Positions 22,989-32,718 of a stretch of DNA of 64,000 nt are shown here, piece by piece. The stretch comes from Botryosphaeria dothidea (Eukaryota; Ascomycota; Dothideomycetes; Botryosphaeriales; Botryosphaeriaceae). The notes beneath the pieces were generated by a model. It did not search any database. It saw nothing but the letters and a program-made list of their open reading frames with translations, and was not told where the DNA came from. The DNA lies in assembly GCA_011503125.2 (NCBI GenBank), contig WWBZ02000008.1, positions 1,112,389 through 1,176,388 on the forward strand, in the 5' to 3' direction. A program made the position numbers and the translations under genes. How positions within the stretch are numbered: position 1 is the first letter of the stretch; each line of letters opens with the position of its first letter.

Positions 22989-23215
22989 TTGAGGGCTTCG
23001 TACACTGAGCCACTGGTGCCAGCGCCTAGCAGACGCCCGATACGGTCGCCATCGGCTTCCATCGCGGGTGTAGGGATGCTTGTATGAGTTTGTACCGTGG
23101 AAGCTGGCGAAATCATGGGTGAGTGAGTGAGTGGAGGTGGCAGGATTGCAGCAAACAGGAAGGAAGAGCTGGCGAGAGCTCCTGAGTCATGGCGTTGACC
23201 ACCCAACCTCCGCAC
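22989..23215 (-). pseudogene. First exon of the split kinase gene (glycine-rich loop)
   Basis: The minus frame reads IGRLLGAGTSGSVYEAL, a textbook protein-kinase glycine loop (G-x-G-x-x-G-x-V) followed by the start of the beta-2 strand, then KTVA up to the LINE junction. ATGs at about 23124 (MISP...) and 23062 (MEAD...) are both possible starts. With the LINE and one duplication removed, the exon leads into a 48-54-nt intron-like segment with a CTAAC branch and CGCAG end (about 16935), then the alpha-C helix at RQFRAEI. The lysine of the VAIK motif is not obvious, so either it lies in KT at this exon's end or part of the exon is lost. Confidence 0.72.
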
Positions 23216-23239
23216 GCCGCACTTACCCGGAGCTGCAGC

Positions 23240-23791
23240 TAGCGCCGCTTGTTTCTCAACATTAACACCAGCAGTCAGCCAACGTCAAACGATGCTGGTA
23301 CAGGCCAGGCTTAGCAGGGACTAGCAGACTGCTAGGCATGCTTGAGAGAGTGCAACGTTTAGGAGCCCAGGTAATCACCAGAGCATTTAAAACAGTGGCG
23401 CTGCCAGTGCTTGAAGCGGAAGCTGGTTTATGCCTAGTGGAATCCAGGCTTAAAATAAGGGTGGGCAAGCATCTTGTTGAACTCTCTAGCCCCCCAGAGG
23501 ACAATCCAGCAGCCAGGTGTATAAAGGCACTCAGGTCATAAGGTGGAAGATGGCAGAGTCCCCTGCAGCATACGTGGAATGAATTTGCAGAGCTAATTAG
23601 ACCAGAGAAGGCTCCCCAGATAGAGACAATCATGCCTTAGAGCCTTCCCCCATGGGAAGCGCTGGCTGGCGTGCAGATTAAGATTAAGGAGAAGGAACAG
23701 GCAAAAATAATGGTGCAGTAACTGCCTTAGTCTAGTATAATCTACGTAGATAGTATAGTAAGAGAAGGGATATACGGTATTAGGGTGGTCC
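23240..23791 (+). mobile_element. Truncated LINE remnant (post-RT region), third LINE type
   Basis: The plus frame 23338-23541 (67 aa) has VQRLGAQVITRAFKT followed by LEAEAGL, the pattern found between reverse transcriptase and RNase H in LINE ORF2 proteins. Downstream, past several TAG codons, IYVDS near 23745 looks like the start of an RNase H. It differs in sequence from both other LINE families here and is lightly mutated. The remnant is cut at 23792 by the LTR that follows; its left end lies close to the kinase gene's start. No target duplication was found. Confidence 0.6.
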
Positions 23792-24006
23792 TGTTCCAGT
23801 CTGAACCCTAAGGGTGCCTTGGATGGATCCTGCGGCGAGACCTTGGGTTAAGAGGACCCTAAAGCTTAATAAAGCCCAATAAGAAAACCTTGCAACTCGC
23901 TACTAGTAAAAGGAACTCTAGAGAGATATATAAGCAGCGCTATATTAGTTAAATCTTACTTCCTTTTCTCTTTAGCTTAGTCTTCTCGTAGATAATAATA
24001 CTACTA
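23792..24006 (+). repeat. Family-3-like LTR, left part (interrupted by LINE copy A)
   Basis: Compared with the 250-bp LTRs of gypsy element 3 read on the opposite strand, this stretch matches almost throughout (ctgaaccctaagggtgcc, ggatcctgcggcgagacc, tcttctcgtagata). It continues after LINE copy A at 32531-32578. CA-to-TA changes are frequent. It lacks the duplicated gttgagctt segment present in the element-3 LTRs, so it is a diverged relative rather than a direct copy. Confidence 0.8.
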
Positions 24007-27000
24007 AACATGACCACACCAAAAAATCGACCCCAAGCTACGGCGCCGGGAGAGGGCCCTAGGGACTCTCCTAGGCTTCGCGAGTCCTAAAACAGTACTC
24101 AAGATAACTGCAGCCGCGAAGTGGTTGATGTAGAGGACACAGGAAGAGGCGAACAGCCTCCCCCAGTGACTACCTCTACCCAGCCCCAATACACCCCCAA
24201 GAAACCGTAGAGCACCCAGTACAGCGTAGAATACGTTGAGAGAGCCTCAAAAACAGCAGACACCCTCCTCCAAGCCCTATAAACATCCGCTAGCCTCTCT
24301 TTAGTCCTCTCCAGCCAGGTAAAAAATTTTCTCGACATTGCCAAGACAATCTTCTAGGATCATATTACTATCTGCCAGGAGGCAACCACCAAGGAGCCAG
24401 GCCTTAAGGATATCCTCAAAGAGGTCCAACAGGTCCAAAAGACAGTTAACCGTATCCAGGCTACCTCTACACCCACACCCAACACTCGCAGCTAGGCATA
24501 AATTACAGCCCAAGCAGCCCCGAAGCCCCCTACCCCCCCAGCCACTACTAAACTTACCCTCTACTTCCTAGAGACAGCAAATAGATAAGAAATAGCCAAG
24601 CTCTCAAATAAGGCAATCATCAGAAAGATCCAGGCAGGAAAAAGCTGGGCGTATAAGAAAGTACTTGCTGCTAAGAAGCTCCCCAGTGGAGACGTTAGGA
24701 TCTTTATACCGGATGAAGCAACCAGAACAGCCCTTCTCTAGGACCAGGAATAGACTACAGGACTAGGAAAAGAAGTTAGGCCTAACTAGCAGCTATACTC
24801 AGTGCTAGTACACAACGTCCCTCGAGAAGGAATCGACACCATAGACCCCTAAGCTATCTAAACCATCTAGGAGCAGAACCTATCTCTACACCTAGGACTA
24901 CGTATTAGTAAGCTGGCCTGGCTAAAGAGGAAGCTCCTAGAGGGGAAAACTTACTCGGCTATTATCCTTAGCACCATAAACCCCGAAACCGCCAACTAGA
25001 TTATTAATAAGGGGCTTATTATTAACTTTGCTATCTATATAGCGTAGTACTATAACGCAGCCTTTATAGTAACCTAGTATTTCAAGTACCAGGCCTACGG
25101 TTATATTACTAACTATTATAAAAAGGAGGAAAAGTACGGATAGTACAGCAAGGCATATAATACTAGGGACTACCCTAAGGAGAGTATATAGTATGTAAAC
25201 TACTCTTAAAGGTATATAGCCTGAAGCAACTCCTGCCTAGCACGTAGAGCCTACTATACTAAGGCCGCCCAGGCCCGCCTAGTAGTACTAGAAAGGCACC
25301 GGGAAGGACCCCTAATAACCAAAATATAGCCTTAAACTAACTAGTTGACCGTTGGACTAAGGAAGAGGATTAGGGAGGAGGAGCCGGTCAAGAGGGGACC
25401 AGGCAGGCTAAGAGACTTAAGCCGCCCCCCGCCTCCTAACTAAATAAGGTTTACCGGACTTAATAGCTCATAACACGCCTTAGAGGAGCCCGCGGGAACT
25501 CCCTCCTTACAGCCTACACTACTAGCCCCCTCGTAGCCGGACCTAGAGATAGAAGGAAGTCAATATTAGACATAGGCTCTCTCTCTATTATATAGTATAA
25601 CGTCTATAAGAGTAAGGATAGGGTAATACTCCCGCTCTTCAAGGAAGTGGACCCAAAGATCCACTATATCCTAGCTATCCAGGAACCTTAGAGGAACCCG
25701 AGGGTTAAGATAATAGTAAGATACCCTGCCTACTATATAGTTTTTCCCTAGGAGGGAGTAGCAAGAACCTGCTTCTTTATAAGCAAGGCTATTAGCCCCG
25801 ACTCCTGGCAAGTAACAGTCCATTCACTAGATCTTATTACACTATCCCTTATTACTAGGACATATATAATCTATATCTATAACTACTACAATCCCCCGCC
25901 AGCCTCTTATACTAGTATAGCGCTAGAAATCCTATCTCTTCTACCGGAAGTTCTTAGAAAACTAGGGGAGTATATTCTCCTAGGGGACTTTAATCTCTAC
26001 CATCCTATCTAGGGAGGTATAACCTCCCTAATATACTATATCCTAGCGGATAACCTAATTAAGATAGCTACCGCAGCTAATCTTAACCTAGCCCTTCTAA
26101 GAGGCACTATTACTAGACGAGATAGTAGCAGCGAGAGTACTCTAGACCTTATCTTTATATTACGGTAGCTAGAGGAGAGAATCCTTAGCTATAGAGTTAG
26201 CTAGGAGCTCGAATTATCCTCTAACTACCTACCTATCCTTACTACACTTAATTTTTCTCCTACCCCCGTAGAACTACGCCCCCTAAGGCCCTAGTAGAAG
26301 AAAGTAGACTGGAAGAGAACTAATAATATGCTCTAATTAAAGCTCGAACACCTTAAAGCAGCCCCTCTTAACACTAAAGCAGACCTAGATTACTTTACTA
26401 TACTACTCCAGGAGGCCATCTAAAGGATAATCTAGGAGACCATCCTAGTAGCGAGACCCTCGCCCTAGGCCTCTATACAATAGACAAAGGAGTATTCGGA
26501 CCTAGTATACTAGGCTAGAGTAGCTAGAAGAAAGTAGACGGCTATAGGGAGGGAGGAGGACTAGATAGTATACTAAACTATTGCTAATAGCAAGAAGAGG
26601 CAGATTAGAAGAGATAGAATAAAAGTATAGCGCAGAATAGTAGCTAAGATTACTTCGGACCCATCTACACTTTAGAAGCTCTTAAAGTGGGCAAGAATAA
26701 GGGTACTGGAACCTCTAGCCCTACCTTAGTTCTCACCCCTCTAGGGAGCAGATGAACAACTATATTACGATAACCAGTCTAAGGCAGAAATCCTTACCAA
26801 CCAGTTCTTCCTACCTTCTAGGGCTACCGACCTCTTAGATCTAGATAGGTATATATACCTAGTGCTAGTAGAGATTCCCCAAGACCTTACTAAAGAGCAG
26901 GTCCTCTATACTATTAAGAAGCTTCCCCTAGACAAGGTACTAGGCCTAGATAAGATTACTAACAGGTTCCTAAAGCAATGCGCTGAGATACTAAGAAGAC

Positions 27001-28417
27001 CCCTTACTAGGCTCTTCTAGGGATACCTCGTACTTGGATACTACCCTAGGTAGTTTAAAAGCTCTATTACCGTAGTTCTTAGGAAACTATAGAGGGACGA
27101 CTATACTAAAGCCAAGTTATTTAGGCCGATTACTTTACTTAATACGCTAGGGAAGCTACTTAAGAGGATTATAGTAGATAGAATCTCCTAGGCTACTAAA
27201 GCATACGGCCTACTCCCTAATATATAGATGGGAGCTAGGAGAAATAGATCCGTAGTAGTAGCTCTTAACCTACTTATAGAACAGATCTATACTATCTAGG
27301 TACAAGACCTAGGGCTGGTGGCTTTAGTCCTTAGCCTAGATATCTCGGGAGCATATAACTACGTATCTTATAGAAGGCTTCTCTATAATATAAGGATAGC
27401 AAAACTCCTAGAATAGGTAGAAAGATTCACCCGATCCTTTCTACAGGACCGTACTACTTAGCTATCCTTCGGAGACTTTACTAGTCTACTAATCTAGATC
27501 TTAACCGGGATTCCCTAGGGATCCTTACTATCGCCGATACTCTACCTATTCTTTGCTTCTAACCTACTTATATAGCTACGTAGAGGTAATACCTTCCCCC
27601 TTAGATTCGTCGATAATACTAATATCCTAACCTTTAGTAGATCTATAGAATAGAACTATAGGATACTAGAGGGAGCACATTAAATTTACGAGCACTAGGC
27701 AGCTACCTACGGGTTAGCTTTCTCGCCCGATAAGTATTACCTCACTTATTTTATAAGAAAACTAAGGAGATTTAATATGGCAGCAGGGATCCGTATCCCT
27801 GGATTTACTAGATGCCTAGAGCCGACAATTAAGATTCTAGAAGTCCACGTAGACAATAAGCTTAGATAGGGACCCTATATTAGGGAAATAGGAGCTAAGG
27901 CAATTAAATAGTGTATATCTCTCTCTAGACTCGCAGCGTCTACCTAGGGAGCTTTATTTACTAAAGCCCGTTATATCTATACGGCCGTGGTAAGGCTAGT
28001 CCTTACCTACGGCTATAGGGTATAGTATACCCTAGAGGGAATCCTAGGGTAGAGGAAAACAGCCATCCAGCCACTAAAGAAGATCTAAAACCAGTGCCTA
28101 CGCACTATCTTAGGGGCGTATAAGTTAACTAGTATATAAACCTTAGAGCATAAGATAGGGATTCCCCTACTCTTACTATACCTAGACGAACTAGTACTAG
28201 CCTAGGCTATTAGAGCTAGGGATAGCCTAGTCGCGGTAGTAGTAGAGGAAACTTGCTAGAGTATTAAATAGATAGCTCGGGCTACTCTAAGTACTAGAGG
28301 CGCCGCTGGCCCTGCTAGAAGAACCCTGCTTAGAAAAAAGGCAAACTTACTCCTTAACTACTGCCCCTCTACCTACTAGAGTCTCCCGGAGCGAACGAAG
28401 CTACGTATAGTATATAG
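24007..28417 (+). mobile_element. LINE family 2, copy A (left part), interrupted by copy B
   Basis: Copy A spans 24007-28417 and 31802-32530, about 5.14 kb in total, and is flanked by the 13-bp target duplication aataatactacta (23994-24006 and 32531-32543). ORF1 begins at ATG 24010, just 3 nt inside the element. It includes a Cys/His-rich knuckle region near 25080-25290. ORF2 then has an endonuclease region (about 25550-26250), RT with FVDN near 27605 in the YxDD position (last Asp to Asn), and a C-terminal C-x-C...H...C motif near 32020. No RNase H was found. The frame is crowded with TAG/TAA. The tail is (ATCT)n. Copies B, C and D share both ends, so this is the full-length form. Confidence 0.9.
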
Positions 28418-28741
28418 ATAGATAGATAGATAAATTTATTTCTTCCCGATATAGCTCCCTTACGGGTCCATGCGGGGCCGGCTATCTATAGTTATTTTAC
28501 TCGAGGGGGAAAACCTTTTCGCCTAGCAAAAACCCCTCCTTTCTATCTAGGCCTGTTTATCCCTACTGGTTCTGTTTTTCCTTCTTACCGGTAGCGGCTG
28601 CTATGGCAGCCCTATATTCGCCCACTAGCCCTACCCCTTTAGTCCTTATCCTCGTAGTTATCCGGGTCCTAGTATTCCCGGTGGTCCTCCTGGTTCCTCT
28701 TCCTGGTTATCCTCCTGGATTAGTTCCCTAGCTAGACTAAA

Positions 28742-28948
28742 CTAATTAAGCAGCCCTAGGCGTAGGAACCAGCCTATTACTGCTTTCATCCCCTTCTTTA
28801 TTGAGAGGAGGGAGTAGTAGTCCGTGGTCCCTGCCCTTTGGAGCATCTGTGCCCTGCCCTGTTGGAAGTGGGGGCAGAAGAGGAGGATATGCTTTGGGGT
28901 TTGTCTATACCAGCCGCATGGACAGGCAGGGCTAGGGTGCCCTGGCAC
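28742..28948 (-). pseudogene. C-terminal Cys/His motif of LINE family-2 ORF2 (copy B)
   Basis: 68 open codons with CPCGWYRQTPKHILLFCPHF, a C-x-C-x8-H-x4-C arrangement (the spacing can be read directly) like the terminal zinc motif of fungal LINE ORF2 proteins, thought to aid binding of the element RNA or target DNA. It is the best-preserved copy of this region; the same motif is visible with RIP changes near 32020-32060 (copy A). Confidence 0.75.
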
Positions 28949-29128
28949 CTTGCGCCTTAAGAGGAAGTCCTCCAGTCTAATATGCTCTGTACGTAGTAGG
29001 GTAGCGAGTGTGCTCTGTGGCTTGGATAGTTCGCTGTGGATTTGTCTGATTTTTGGGTTCTACTATGTGCTTTGGGCTACTGGCTTGTTTTATCTTCCCT
29101 AGCTAGTAGACTTTATCCATCTCTCCTT

Positions 29129-29422
29129 CTACTTGTTCCTATATGCTATGCGTAGCTTCGTTCGCTCCGGGAGACTCTGGTGGGTAGAGGGGCAGTAGTT
29201 AAGGAGTGAGTTTGCCTTTTTTCTAAGTAGGGTTCTTCTGGCAGGGCCAGCGGCGCCTCTAGTACTCAGAGTAGCCCGAGCTATCTGTTTAATACTCTGG
29301 CAAGTTTCTTCTACCACTGCCGCGACTGGGCCATCCCTAGCTCTAATAGCCTGTGCTAGTGCTAGTTTGGATGGCCTCCTAGAGCAGTGTAGTAAAGTGA
29401 TCCAGGTCTGCTTTAGTGTCAA
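29129..29422 (-). pseudogene. Deletion-junction ORF of LINE copy B
   Basis: A 97-codon frame crosses the internal deletion. Its first ~17 residues come from the region just after the endonuclease and the remainder (from about KLALAQAIRARD) from the region after the reverse transcriptase. The reading frame is kept across the join. A fused endonuclease-Cys/His product was therefore possible before stops arose elsewhere. Confidence 0.6.
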
Positions 29423-30220
29423 GAGGGGCTGTTTTAAGGTGTTCGAGCTTTAATTAGAGCATATCATTAGTTCTCTTCCAGTCTGCTTTCTTCCACTAGG
29501 GCCTTAGGGGGCGTAGTTCTGCGGGGGTAAGAGAAAAATCAAGTGTAGTGAGGATAGGTAGGTGGTTAGAGGATGATTTAAGCTCCTGGCTAACTCTACA
29601 GCTAAGGATTCTCTCCTCTAGCTACCGTAATATGAAGATAAGGTCTAGAGTACTCTCACTGCTACTGTCTCGTCTAGTAATAGTGCCCCTTAGGAGGGCG
29701 AGGTTAAGATTAGCTGCGGTAGCTATCTCAATTAGGTTATCCGCTAGGGTATAGTGTGTTAGGGAGGTTATACCTCCCCAGATAGGATGGTGGAGGTTAA
29801 AGTCCCCTAGGAGGATGTGCTCCCCTGGTTTTCTAAGAACTTCCGGTAGAAGAAGTAGGGTTTCTAGAGCTATACTAGTGTAAGAGGCTAGCGGGGGATT
29901 GTAGCAGTTATGGATATAGATTGTACGTGTTTTAGTGGTAAGGGATAGTGTAATGAGATCTGGTGAGTGGACTGTTGCTTGCCAGGAGTCGGGGGTAATA
30001 GCCTTGCTTATAAAGAAGCAGGTTCTTGCCGTCCCCTCCTAAGGGAAAACTGTATAGTAGGCAGGATGTCTTGCTGTTGTCTTGACCCTCGGGTTCCTCC
30101 AGGGTTCCTGGATGGCCAGGATATGGTGGATTTTTAGGTCCACCTCCTTGAAGAGCGGGAGCATTACCCTATCCTTGCTCTTATGGACGTTATACTATAC
30201 GATAGAGAAAGCGCCTGTGT

Positions 30221-31780
30221 CTAACATTGACTTTCTTCCATCTCTAAGTCAGGCTGCGAGGGAGTCGGTGGTGTGGGCTGCGAGGCGGAGGGGGTTCCCG
30301 CGGGCTCCTCCCCGGAGGCATGCTGGGAGCTGTTAAGTCCGGTAAACCGCATTTGGTTAGGAGGTGGGGGGCGGCTTAAGTCCCTTGGCCTGCCTGGCCC
30401 TCTCTTGGTCGGCTCCTCCTCTCTAGGCCTCTTCCTTGGCCCGACCGTCAACCAGTTGGTTTGGGGCTGTATCTTAGCCACAGGGCATCCTACCCTATAC
30501 CTCTCTGGAGCCGCCAGGCGGGCCTGGGTGGCCTTTGCCTGGCAGGCTCTGCGTGCTGGGCAGGCGTTGCTCTAGGCCGTGTGCTTTTGTGAGCAGTTTG
30601 CACACTGCATTTTTTCCTTAGGGCACTCTTGGGTATTATGTGCCTCTGTACACTGGCCATACTTGTTCTCCCTTCTACAGTGGGTGGAGATGTGGCCATA
30701 GTCCTGGCACTTGAAGCACTAGGTTACTATAAAGGCTGCACTATAGTATTCTACTGTGTAGAGCGCATAGTTACTAATGAGTCCTTTAGCAATAATCTGG
30801 TTGGCTGCCTCGGGGTCTGTAGTGCTGAGAATAATCGCTGAGTGAGTTTTCCCCTCTGGGAGCTTCCTCTTTAGCCAGGCTAGCTTGCTAATACGTAGTC
30901 CTGGGTGTAGGGACAGGTTCTGATCCTGAAGGGTTTGGGCGGCCTGGGGATCCTTGATGTCAATGCCTTTAAGGGGGACGTTGTGGACTAGCACTAAATA
31001 GAGCTGCTGGTTAGGGCGGACTTCCCTACCTAGTCCTATAGTCTATTCCTGGTCCTGGAGGAGGGCTGCTCTAGTCTAAGCATTAGGCATAAAGAGCTTA
31101 ACGTCCCCACTGGGGAGCTTCTTAGCAGCTAGCACCTTTTTGCACGCTAGGCCTTTCCCTGCCTAAATCTTCTTAATAATGGCCTCATTAGAGAGGTTGG
31201 CGACCTCCTATCTATTGGTCTTATCTAGGAAGTATAGGGTAAGCTTAGTGGTGGCCGGGGGGGTAGGAGGCTTTGGGGCTGCTCGGGCTGCAATATTGGC
31301 CCAGCTAGGTACTGCGGGCGTAGGGGTAGTCTAGAGTTGGCTAACTATCTTCTAGACTTACTGCACTTCCTTAAGGATATCCTTAAGGCCGGGTTCTTTG
31401 GTATTTACTTCCTAGTATATAGAGATATGATCCTGGAAGATTGTCTTGGCAATGTCGAGAAAATTTTTTACCTGGCTAGAGAGGACTGAAGGGAGGCCAG
31501 CGGATGCTTGTAGGGCTTGGAGGAGGGTGTCTGCTGTCTTTAAGGCTCTTTTAACGTATTCTACGCTATACTGGATGCCCTGCGGTTTATTAGGGGTGCG
31601 TTGTAGTTGGGTAGAGGTGGTTGCTGGAGGGGGCTGTTCGCCCCTTCCTACGGCCTCTACATCAACTACGACGCGGCTGCAGCTGCTCTAAGTGGTGTTT
31701 TGAGTCTCGCTGGACCTAGGAGAGTCCCTGGGGCCCTCTCCCGGCGCCGTAGCTTGGGGTCGATTTTTTGGCGTGGTCAT
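30221..31780 (-). pseudogene. ORF1 of LINE family 2 (copy B)
   Basis: From the ATG at 31780 the minus strand encodes a Ser/Thr/Pro-rich N-terminus, then a region (30994-30719 is open) with alternating hydrophobic strands and helices (SAIILSTTDPEAANQII) that fits an RRM-like LINE ORF1 fold, then a Cys/His region and a basic, Pro-rich tail (30481-30221). Stops interrupt it at several points. As in other LINEs it should coat the element RNA. Copies A (24010 on), C (32724 on) and D (59878 down) carry the same ORF with more stops. Confidence 0.65.
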
Positions 31781-31801
31781 GTTTTTACGTATAGTATATA
31801 G

Positions 31802-32530
31802 GAATAAGTGGAAGGAGAGATAGACAAAGTCTACTAGCCAGGGAAGATAAGATAAGCTAGTAGCCCAAAGCATATAGTGGAACCTAAAAATCAGACAAAT
31901 CCATAGCGAACTATCCAAGCCACAGAGTACACTCGCCACCCTACTACGTATAGAGCATATTAGACTGGAGGACTTTCTCTTAAGGCGCAAGGTACCAGGG
32001 TACCCTAGTCCTGCCTGTCTATGCGGCTAGTATAGACAAACCCTAAAGCATATCCTCCTCTTCTGCCCCCACTTCTAATAGAGTAGGACACAGATGCTCT
32101 AAAGGGCAGGGACTACGGACTACTACTCCCTCCTCTTAACAAAGAAGGGGATTAAAGCAGCAATAGACTAGTTCTTACGCCTAGGGCTGCTTAAGTAATT
32201 CAGCCTGGCAAGGGAACTAATATAGGAAGACAACCAGGAAGAGGAACTAGGAGGACAACCAGGACCACCAGGACTACTAGGACCCGGACAACTACGAGGA
32301 TAAGGACTAAAGAGATAGGTCTAGTAGGTAAATATAGGGCTGCTATAGCAGCCGCTACTAGTAAGAAGGAAAAACAAGAACTAGTATAGGATAGCATGCC
32401 TAGAGAGAGAGGAGGGGTTTTTGCTAGGCGAAAAGGTTTTCCCCCTCGTGTAAAATAACTACAGATAGCCAGCCCCGTATAGACCCGTAAGGGAGCTATA
32501 TCGGGAAGAAATGAATTTATCTATCTATCT
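31802..32530 (+). mobile_element. LINE family 2, copy A (right part) with (ATCT)n tail
   Basis: Continues copy A after the copy-B insertion: end of ORF2 with the C-terminal Cys/His motif near 32020-32060, an untranslated stretch, and the tail atctatctatct ending at 32530. The next 13 bases are the right target duplication. Confidence 0.9.
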
Positions 32531-32718
32531 AATAATACTACTATATTTCCGCGAGTATATTAAATATAAGCTATTATATTAAACTAAGCTCTTCTTCTTC
32601 CTCTATACGCTATAGCTTCTACGTAAGTACTACGTTCTTATTTTTCTTCTTAGTACGCTAGAGCTTTTACGCGAGTACGGCTTTCCTCTACTTATAATAG
32701 CTTATAATATATATTTTT
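32531..32718 (+). repeat. Family-3-like LTR (right end) and leader remnant
   Basis: 32531-32578 completes the LTR begun at 23792 (gtaatgcc... in element 3 reads ataatact... here), ending ctattata in place of gccatcaca. After it, ttaaactaagctcttc and ctatacgctatagctt match the DNA just inside the 5' LTR of gypsy element 3, so this was a whole element's 5' end and not a solo LTR. The rest of that element is not visible; LINE copy C begins at about 32719. Confidence 0.72.

Larger units (their letters stand above)
28418..31786 (-). mobile_element. LINE family 2, copy B: internally deleted, lightly mutated, nested in copy A
   Basis: The element is on the minus strand with ATG at 31780-31778 (6 nt from the 5' end) and an (ATCT)n tail at 28418-28435. 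It is flanked by acgtatagtatatag at 28403-28417 and 31787-31801, the duplicated copy-A sequence. Near 29368 the endonuclease-side sequence jumps directly to the C-terminal region; relative to copy A about 1.76 kb (26423-28187) is missing, which removes the whole reverse transcriptase. ORF1 retains a CCHC-like knuckle (C-x2-C...H...C near 30700) and a second C-x2-C near 30600. CA and TG are much better preserved than in copies A, C and D. It could only have moved with enzyme supplied in trans. Confidence 0.9.

Noticed and set aside
29548..30575. Plus-strand frames in LINE copy B
   Set aside because: Antisense shadows of ORF1 and endonuclease sequence that read sensibly on the minus strand.
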